Assembly (NCBI GenBank): GCA_015698045.1
Contig: BLAL01000316.1
Coordinates: 1-64,000, forward strand
Origin: Rhizophagus clarus
Taxonomy: Eukaryota; Glomeromycota; Glomeromycetes; Glomerales; Glomeraceae
Direction: 5' to 3'
DNA: 64,000 bases
The notes below the pieces were generated by a model. That model worked only from the letters and a program-made list of their open reading frames with translations. It did not search any database and had not been told where the DNA came from. Both the position numbers and the translations under genes were made by a program. Numbering within the stretch: the stretch's first letter is position 1; every line of letters begins with the position of its first letter. Positions 57,280-64,000 of this stretch are shown in pieces.

Positions 57280-58363
57280 ATGACTGATAATAATAACGGT
57301 GAACAAGTATGTCCTGAAACCAAGACAATAGAATTAAAAATTGATTATGAAAAAATCAAAGAATTATTAGAGAACGACAAAAAATTACTACCACAATTTT
57401 GGGTGAATAAATATAAAAGCGAAGCATCAAAAAATTGGCATGTTATATAATTTAATGTTTATTTTTTTAGGTCTTTTTTTAAAATTTTTTTTTAATAATT
57501 TTTAAATTTGATTAGGGATTTATTTTATAAACGTAATACTACAAAGTTTTTTAAGAATAGATATTGGATCGGAAGAGAATTTAATGAACTTTCTTTTAAT
57601 AGTAACGAACAAAGTTCTGAATTAAACAATAAAATTGTGCTAGAATTAGGTTGTGGTGTAGGAAATTTTATATTCCCAGTTTTAGAATCAAATCCTTTAT
57701 TATTTATCTATGCTTGTGACTTCTCAAAAAGAGCTATTGAATTTGTAAAGGTACCTATCCTATAATACTATTTTTCACAAAATTATATACTTGACTTTTT
57801 CCTCTCTTTTTTTTTTAGAATCATTCACAGTACGATGAAAAGAGATGCAATGCATTTGTTTGTGATTTAACGAAAGACAATTTATCAGATTTTATATCAT
57901 CAAATGGCATAGTAGATATTGTTTCATCAATATTTGTATTATCTGCTATTCCACCTGAAAAACATCTAAATGTTATAAGAAATATATCAAAGGTAAATTC
58001 TTGTTCATTTAAATGTGCAGTTTCTGGTAATCATAAAAAAAAAATGGGAACAAAATTAACTAAAACTTTTATTAGGTAACAAAACAAGGTTCTGTAGTTT
58101 GTTTCCGTGATTACGCAATTTATGATGAAACGCAATTAAAATTTTCTAGTGATGGCACACATAAACTTGATGAAAATCTTTATGTAAGACAAGATGGTAC
58201 TATGTCATATTTTTTTACTATCGAATATTTAAAAGGCTTATTTGAAAAAGAAGGTTTATTTCAAATGATCAACGGTGAATATGTTGAAAAAGAAACAATA
58301 AATAGAGCTAAAGAATTACATGTGGATAGAAGATTTTTACAAGCAAAATTTGTTAGATTATGA
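57280..58363 (+). CDS. METTL6: tRNA N3-methylcytidine methyltransferase, METTL6/Trm141-like, 284 aa
   Basis: This family puts m3C at position 32 of serine tRNAs using SAM. Four exons: 57280-57437, 57516-57750, 57819-57992, 58076-58363, total 285 codons. The length, 284 aa, equals that of human METTL6. The first intron must use a GC donor (TTG|GCATGT ... GATTAG|GGATTT) to give the conserved NWDLFYKRN ... [15 protein letters not shown] motif I is [12 protein letters not shown] (residues 93-103), followed by [12 protein letters not shown]. Later family features are [26 protein letters not shown] and the C-terminal [12 protein letters not shown]. The stop overlaps the 3' end of RSA3. Confidence 0.92.
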
Positions 58364-59309
58364 TAAATTATTTGTATTTGATGATAATAGAGCCAATTCT
58401 TTCTCTGTATCTGAAAATATACTTATTCCTGATTCTAATGAATCGATCAGTATTTCTAATTTATTCGAACTAAGGCTTGCTTCCTACAATTTAAAATTGA
58501 CAAATTATTTAATTGTCAAGTTATTTATTTAAGTATGCCTAACTTTACCTTCTTTCTTAATTTGTCCAAATCTTCACCAAATGCCTTGGTAATTTGATTC
58601 ATATAATAATCACGAAATTGTTTTTCAGCTTGCGGACGTGCTAATAAAGGTATCGGAATTGGATCTTTTGCCTATAAAAAATATTCATAAATTTACACTA
58701 ATTTCAACATATTAATGATATCAAGAAAAGTGTTACCTCTGTAGTTGTAGTTTCATATTGACTTTTTATTTCTTCTTTATCTTTTCCTTTTTTTTTCAAA
58801 GAAATTTTTGTTGTATCTTCTATAATTTCATCCATATCATCCTCCGTCTTATCACCTAATTCTTTTTCATCTACATTCCCTACATTTGAATTTTCTTCTT
58901 CCGATTCTTCCGTTTCTTCACTATAATTTATTTTTTTCATATTTTCATTATCTGAACTTTCTGTACTATCCTCCTCTTCCGATGATGTCGATTTAACATC
59001 TTGCATTATAATATCTTCGTCTTTCTCTCTTGATTCATCTTTATTAAATTCATGTTCATCGGATTCTTGGTTTTCACTATCACTCGAATTTGAACTTATA
59101 ACTTTATCTTCAAATAATGAAATACGGTCATTTGGAATTTTACAACTTAATTTCAACGTACTTTTATAATTCGTCGATTTTAGTGTTTTATCATTTTGTA
59201 TTTTTTTAGGCGTTGAGGTTTTTTGTTGAGATTTAAAAAGAGCTTGTCTACCTTTATTTGATGTTCTGGTAAACGAAGTGTTGGCTTTTCGTGGTATTTT
59301 CTTTGGCAT
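58358..59309 (-). CDS. RSA3: Ribosome assembly protein 3 (RSA3-like), 273 aa
   Basis: Rsa3 is a nucleolar factor for 60S subunit assembly. Three exons: 59309-58737, 58671-58549, 58483-58358, total 274 codons. Exon 1 encodes a Lys/Ser-rich N-terminus (MPKKIPRKANTSFTR) and long acidic Ser/Glu stretches (SSNSSDSENQESDEHE, SSEEEDSTESSDNEN). The family domain is split over exons 2-3: EKQFRDYYMNQITKAFGEDL, DKLRKKEASLSSNKLEIL, IDSLESGISIFSDTEKELAL. Without the second intron the frame stops soon after LRKK; the GTAAAG donor and TTGTAG acceptor restore the family ending. The C-terminal codons overlap the end of METTL6 by 6 bp. Confidence 0.87.
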
Positions 59310-59401
59310 AATTTAGGAAAATGATAAAATGAGTCAAATATAACCTAAATTTAAATTGCAAACCGTCAATCATTTTGACAGAATTGTAGGCATTTGGATT
59401 A

Positions 59402-59404
<3 letters not shown>

Positions 59405-59434
<30 letters not shown>
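59405..59434 (+). repeat. Poly-A tract of 30 nt
   Basis: A pure run of A lies between the RSA3 start and the ARMT1 stop, in the 179-bp interval. It is likely to vary in length between isolates. There is no sign that it is a retroposon tail. Confidence 0.8.
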
Positions 59435-59437
<3 letters not shown>

Positions 59438-59488
59438 CAATCGGCGTAATTTTGCCGAAGTATTATAAAAATTTATAATAAAGTTAAT

Positions 59489-60966
59489 TTATTGATTTCC
59501 TTCGTTAAACTGAATAACTGCATATTTTCCAGAATACATCCAATCTGCTTCTGAAGCGGATAATCTTTCTTCAATTCCTTCAGGCAATCCGATAATAACA
59601 TCTGCTTTACTAGTACGAAGTGCTAAAATAGGCGGTGCAGATTTTTCAGTAGCAAAAGGTCCAATCGCTTCTTTGAATGAAGTACTAGTTGGCCATTTAC
59701 AATCATAAACTAGTTTACGGTAATTTAAATCACCTTTAAAAATTACTAATGAAGATTTGGAAATGTCAGAAAATAATTCAGGAGCTTGTTCTTTAAGATG
59801 CCAATAAGAATAAGGAGATGTCCAGAAATAATCTGACTTAAGAATCCATTTATTATTTTCAACATATTCCTGCCATCTTTTTGCTAATTTTTCAAGATAT
59901 AAATTTTCATCGGAGGATGCAGATAAAGAACCATTTTTTAATGAATTAAGTAAAAAATTAAAATCATTTGACGTTGTATCTGAGACAAACCATGGAATTG
60001 CCTTGATATGCAAATGAATTTCGGAAGCATAACCAACTTGAATTAACCAATCAGCAAATATCAAATCTCCGTATAATTCAAATCCTACATACAAAGAGAT
60101 AAAAATTAAAAGGTTTCTTAAAATAAATTAATAAAGAAAGTAGTTTCATACCAGCATTATCAAGAACAAAATCAATTCTCTTCCGTTTATAATGAGAAAG
60201 CTTATCCCACAATTTCTCCAAATCATTCACTAAAATTTTATTTTCTGATTCTTCTAATGCTTTAGTATCGATACTTTGTAATTTGTTTAAATCATTATAA
60301 TTTAGATTAGTTAATAATGATAAATCAGTAGCGTTTCCCCATAAGCTTATTTGAGCTAATTCATGAAATGATATCCTTTTATCGTGATCTTGATTAGAAA
60401 TTAATTCATCAATACGTTTTGCAAGTTCAATTATAGCTGCAAAAGATGCTTTGAGTATTTCTTCCTTTTGTCGAAAAAATGGATCATAATTACTCCAGTA
60501 TTTAGTTTTTGCCAATATTGAACGAATTCTACGATATAAATAACATTCAGTGAAAAGCCATGAAGCTGAATACCAATTCTCTTCTTTGAAATATCTATCA
60601 AACACTTCATTCCATGTATTAATATCCGGTTCCCCATCTTCGATTGGTCTAATCATCAGAAGAAAAAAAGTCGGATTAAGGAGATTTTTATGATATTAGA
60701 GAAAAAATTTTAACATACGTTAATCGCCTTTTTCGTTGCATTTCGTATTTTAATAAAGCTATGGAATCCATGATATCTTTTCCTTCTTTCGCTTTTTCAG
60801 ATTCTTTTGAAGGATCAATATCATGACGAGTTTTATAGATATCGTCAATAGCTTTTGTAATAATAATCGGCCATCTATAAGCTGTACTTGTAAAAGCAAA
60901 ACTTTTCTCGTCTGTAGCTTTAAGAGCTGGGCGGGGAGGATTTGCTGGAGTTATTGGTGAAGTCAT
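59489..60966 (-). CDS. ARMT1: Damage-control phosphatase ARMT1-like (DUF89), 446 aa
   Basis: DUF89 subfamily III proteins (yeast YMR027W/Hrt2, human ARMT1) are metal-dependent phosphatases acting on sugar phosphates such as fructose-1-phosphate; methyltransferase activity has also been claimed. Three exons: 60966-60719, 60648-60152, 60084-59489, total 447 codons. The helical N-terminal part has FAFTSTAYRWPIIITKAIDD and WLFTECYLYRRIRSIL. The core has ISLWGNATDLSLL and FVLDNAGFELYGDLIFADWL, whose Asp/Asn residues bind metal. The C-terminal RTxK motif is at 405-408 (ALRTSKADVIIGL). No lesions. It lies head-to-head with AUR1. Confidence 0.92.
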
Positions 60967-61740
60967 AAAAGTTAAAAAAATCGGTTATATTGCACGTGAT
61001 AATTATGCGATTAAAAAAAATTAAGGTTAGAGAGAAATGTGATGTGGCAAGTTCGCTTTCTCCATGTATTAGTCATTTTTAGTTAAAATAATAATTTCGT
61101 TCTAGATGTGTAAGTAAAATGATCAGCAATATATAAATGAAAAAAAAAAGGTTAGAATACATTTGTAAATTTTGTAAGTCATTCTAACACGTGATAGAAA
61201 GATTAGAATAATCTTACATGCCAGCTTGATGATCTCCGTTTGCTCCCAAAGAATGAATTAGTGTAATTTCTTAGCTTGGCGATTACCGTTAATAAAAACA
61301 TTGCTTTGTTTGGTATATTAAATCAAGTTTAAATCAGCTTTCTTTACACGGATAAACATTTGATATTTTGGTATATGACAGAATTTTGATTGAATAATAC
61401 AGCGAGCTTTACAATATTGTCCGTGAAATTAGACGGTAAGATTTTACCCGCGACGGAATTTTTGGCATTTGCAGAGTGACATCACGTTTATTCCTTATTA
61501 GACGAGGATTATTGATTGGTACTCCATTAACTAAATGATAATGGATTAATGGATCTACACATAATTTTTTTCTATTTATATTCAACTCGATTTTTTGTTT
61601 CGTTTAACCGACTAAATTGTAAGAACTTTCTTAAAATAAGACAATGCATTATATATAATAGATAACAAACAGTTCACATAAAAAAAAAACGAGCCAAACA
61701 ATAATAAATTAAATAAAGAGGAGCGATTAATTAATTAATT
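60967..61740. promoter_or_regulatory. Divergent promoter region, ARMT1 (-) / AUR1 (+)
   Basis: This 774-bp interval has the starts of two genes at its edges. It contains two CACGTG palindromes, both in the context CACGTGATA (60993-60998, 61188-61193), a bHLH-type (E-box) target word. Near the AUR1 start the sequence is A-rich with a TTAATTAATTAATT run just before the ATG. No other gene is seen. Confidence 0.5.
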
Positions 61741-62961
61741 ATGGCAGTTTTCTTTATCGAAGCAAATTTCCTTAAGGACTTACAATGGAAATCTTGGTTG
61801 CGCTTTACGAAGCCATTTATCACATCAGGATTACATTATCATTCATGGACAATTTATGATTTTCAATATATATTTTTATTAATTTTAGGGGTATTTCTTT
61901 TTTATATAATTGAAAATCCAGGAATTTTCATAAAGTTTTTAATAGTTTGTATTTTTGCAATTGGACTTTATCTTCCAGTTCCCCGAAAATTTTTTTTGCC
62001 TTTTCTTCCTATAGCAAGTTGGTTAGTATTATTTTATTCGTGTAGATTTATTCCAGGGAAAAATAGGCCTCATATTTATGTTTCGGTTTTACCAGCATTA
62101 GAAAATATTTTATATGGAGATAATTTATCAGTTATTATAGCTAAACATACTAACATTGTTAAAGATATACTAGCATGGTTACCTTATGGAGTAATACATT
62201 TTACATTACCATTCTTAACAAGTGCGGGATTATGGTGGTATGGACCACCAGGTATTTTACCAGTATTTTCAAAATCTTTTGGATATATGAACCTTGTCGG
62301 AGTTTTAACACAATTAATTTTTCCATGTTCTCCTCCATGGTATGAATATACGTACGGAATGAATACACCAGCAGAATATACAATGCCTGGTCATCCAGGC
62401 GGATTAGCTCGTATTGATAAATTATTCGGAACAGACACTTATACAAAGACTTTTAGTGGATCCCCGATGGTATTTGGAGCATTTCCATCACTTCATTCTG
62501 GATGTGCAATAATTCAAACATTGTTTATTTCACACGTTATTCCAAAATCTAGACCGATTTGTTTTGCTTATGTTATGTGGATATGGTGGGCTTGTATGTA
62601 TTTAACTCATCACTACATGGTTGATTTAGTTGGTGGTGGTTTTTATGCTGTCGTTGCATTTTGGTGTGCATGGGATTATTTACCTTCTGTAAACAAACAT
62701 TGTAGGAATCGTTGGGATTATATCAAAGAAAAGAATAGTGTTTTATTACCTACTGATAATAATGATAATGTTAATTTACTATTTGATTCATCTAAATTTA
62801 ATAATAATGATGAATATGAAATAGAAATAGCAACTACTATTAGCGAAGGAACTGATTTAGCTGCTTTAACAAATAGTGAAAGTTCATCTAAGAGTAATAC
62901 TTCAATAGATACAATAGGCCAATCTTTTCATGAGGTAAAACTTCATCCTCCTAATTCATAA
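61741..62961 (+). CDS. AUR1: Inositol phosphorylceramide synthase catalytic subunit (AUR1), 406 aa
   Basis: Aur1 is a Golgi membrane enzyme that moves phosphoinositol from phosphatidylinositol to ceramide. It is essential in fungi and the target of aureobasidin A. Single exon. Several hydrophobic helices are visible (about 43-60, 64-80, 86-102, 148-165, 182-196, 252-266, 272-288, 296-312). The PAP2-like active site is FGAFPSLHSG (His252) and THHYMVDLVGG (His291, Asp295), aligning with yeast His255, His294 and Asp298. PCSPPWYEYTYG and MPGHPGGLARID are further family motifs. The C-terminal tail (about 330-406) is hydrophilic, Asn/Ser-rich and probably cytosolic. The absence of introns contrasts with its intron-rich neighbours. 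Confidence 0.95.
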   Translation: MAVFFIEANFLKDLQWKSWLRFTKPFITSGLHYHSWTIYDFQYIFLLILGVFLFYIIENPGIFIKFLIVCIFAIGLYLPVPRKFFLPFLPIASWLVLFYSCRFIPGKNRPHIYVSVLPALENILYGDNLSVIIAKHTNIVKDILAWLPYGVIHFTLPFLTSAGLWWYGPPGILPVFSKSFGYMNLVGVLTQLIFPCSPPWYEYTYGMNTPAEYTMPGHPGGLARIDKLFGTDTYTKTFSGSPMVFGAFPSLHSGCAIIQTLFISHVIPKSRPICFAYVMWIWWACMYLTHHYMVDLVGGGFYAVVAFWCAWDYLPSVNKHCRNRWDYIKEKNSVLLPTDNNDNVNLLFDSSKFNNNDEYEIEIATTISEGTDLAALTNSESSSKSNTSIDTIGQSFHEVKLHPPNS

Positions 62962-63071
62962 TAAGTAATAATATACATGTATTTCTATATATAGATATTG
63001 AAAAAAAAAAATTAAAAATAAATAAATAAATAAAAAATAAATAAATACATATAATTTATATTATTACAAAA

Positions 63072-64000
63072 TTAAGTTGAATTTATCATCCCTAATTTTT
63101 CACAACAATATACACAATATCTTAAATTTCTATTGGTACACCCTGAACAATAAATGCCTCCGCATGTTCTACAATGTATTTTTCTATCTAATACTGCAAA
63201 TTTAGTTCCACATTTGAGACAGTTGTCTGTTTGATTATCTGGCATCCAATGCGATTCTATTTTAACATCTGGTAAAACCCATGTATAAACTTTCCCAAAC
63301 GAATCTCCACTATAAAGAACGCGCTGCGTTCCTGAAGTTAATAGCGCTACTATATCTGATGATGGTGTTAATCCCAATTTATTTTCATGTTTCAGTTGAT
63401 GCCTCAAAGAGAGATCCCATTTAACCACTAATAAATCAGTTTATTAATACAAGAATTATATAAATAAAAATTATCATAAATTTAATACCTTTTTTTTCAT
63501 GATTATTTTTTTCATTGCTATTTACAGCTGGTTTTGGTTCTAAAGTTTTATTCCAAATCTTTATTATTCCCTTTTTGTGTCCTGTTATGATCATATCTTC
63601 GTCAAGCCATTCATTTTGCTTTCCCTAGTTAATAATTAAATGTATTAAAATCATATATATATAATTAGATTTTGTTGTAACAAAGGTTTACCTCATAAAA
63701 AGTACAACAAAGAATAGGATCTTGAAGTTGTGAGGTATTTTTAGTCAATAAAAGATCTCCGTTAATAGACCAAATCCTTATAACTGGTCCACTGCAAGTA
63801 ACAATGTCTCCCTATAAAATTATATAAGATTATGGTTAGTTCTAAAGAATAAAAAAAATGTAATTAATTTCTTACCGTAATATCATTAACTGCGACGAAC
63901 TATTAAGAAAACAATAATTGTCATTTAGTCACAATATTATAATTATGTGTAAATAAAAAAGTATGTCCGTTTTTAAACATTTACTTGAACTCCGGCCTCA
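63072..64000 (-). CDS. WD40-FYVE protein, 3' part only (BEACH/WDFY3-like), runs off the window
   Basis: Visible exons: 64000-63985 (partial), 63899-63876 (24 nt), 63811-63692, 63624-63489, 63427-63072. They give about 217 residues. WD40 blades are readable: FVAVNDITGDIVTCSGPVI, IRIWSINGDLLL, EDMIITGHKKGIIKIWN, RVLYSGDSFGKVYTWVLPD. A C-terminal FYVE-like zinc finger follows: CLKCGTKFAVLDRKIHCRTC, then GGIYCSGC, then RYCVYCC. The core RKIHCR lacks the second His of the usual R(R/K)HHCR, so PI3P binding may be weaker. WD40 repeats followed by a C-terminal FYVE finger resemble BEACH proteins of the Alfy/WDFY3 type in autophagy. The BEACH domain itself would be outside the window. Confidence 0.85.

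Noticed and set aside
58320-58532. 70-residue plus-strand open frame after METTL6
   Set aside because: It is the antisense of the third RSA3 exon, which carries the conserved end of the Rsa3 domain.
1-64000. tRNA and rRNA genes
   Set aside because: I looked for the tRNA T-loop word GGTTCGA and similar signals. The GGTTCGATTT near 9829 has no matching cloverleaf. No rRNA-like conserved stretch was seen; a covariance-model scan would settle this.

Overview
This looks like nuclear DNA of an AT-rich, intron-rich, transposon-laden fungus. The base composition, the short spliceosomal introns (about 55-200 nt), the kinds of transposons and the house-keeping genes (AUR1, ICP55, RSA3) fit an arbuscular mycorrhizal fungus (Glomeromycotina, Rhizophagus-like). 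That assignment is inference; no marker gene settles it.

The window has two compartments. Positions 1 to about 50,000 hold almost only transposons, many nested. In order: (1) a decayed plus-strand LINE (1-9101, ending in a poly-A tail), cut by a Harbinger-type element (1617-4013) that itself holds a polypurine element, and by a decayed hAT element (about 5586-8785). (2) A 9.8-kb CACTA/Plavaka-like transposon (9201-19009) with matching ends, a TTC target duplication, a one-intron transposase whose 1,029-codon frame is broken only by three TGA codons, and a divergent six-exon gene for an RS-rich/acidic 559-aa protein. (3) A 2.8-kb relative with the same ends (21666-24472) containing tandem units that carry splice sites. 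(4) A ten-unit array of 41-nt exon-like repeats with splice signals (25232-26350). (5) LINE fragments, a hAT-like non-autonomous family (28788-29971 and 33664-39197, each with 8-bp target duplications), an intact pogo/Tigger element (34324-36668), a foldback element, MITEs and a kilobase-scale 65-75-bp tandem repeat. (6) A minus-strand LINE (44606-48800) holding a Tc1-like element that holds a hAT MITE.

Positions about 50,000-64,000 are gene-dense: ICP55 (-), a polyol/xylitol dehydrogenase (+), a METTL6-type tRNA methyltransferase (+), RSA3 (-), ARMT1 (-), AUR1 (+) and the 3' end of a WD40-FYVE protein (-). An apparently intact PIF/Harbinger transposon (52903-55770, with transposase and Myb-like genes) sits in the shared promoter interval of ICP55 and the dehydrogenase. 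Exon models were built by hand from splice sites and frame; every complete model closes in frame.

The most unusual signals are the transposase with TGA as its only lesion, the RS-domain partner gene on the same transposon, the two unrelated arrays of splice-site-bearing repeats, and the 6-bp tail-to-tail coding overlap of METTL6 and RSA3.
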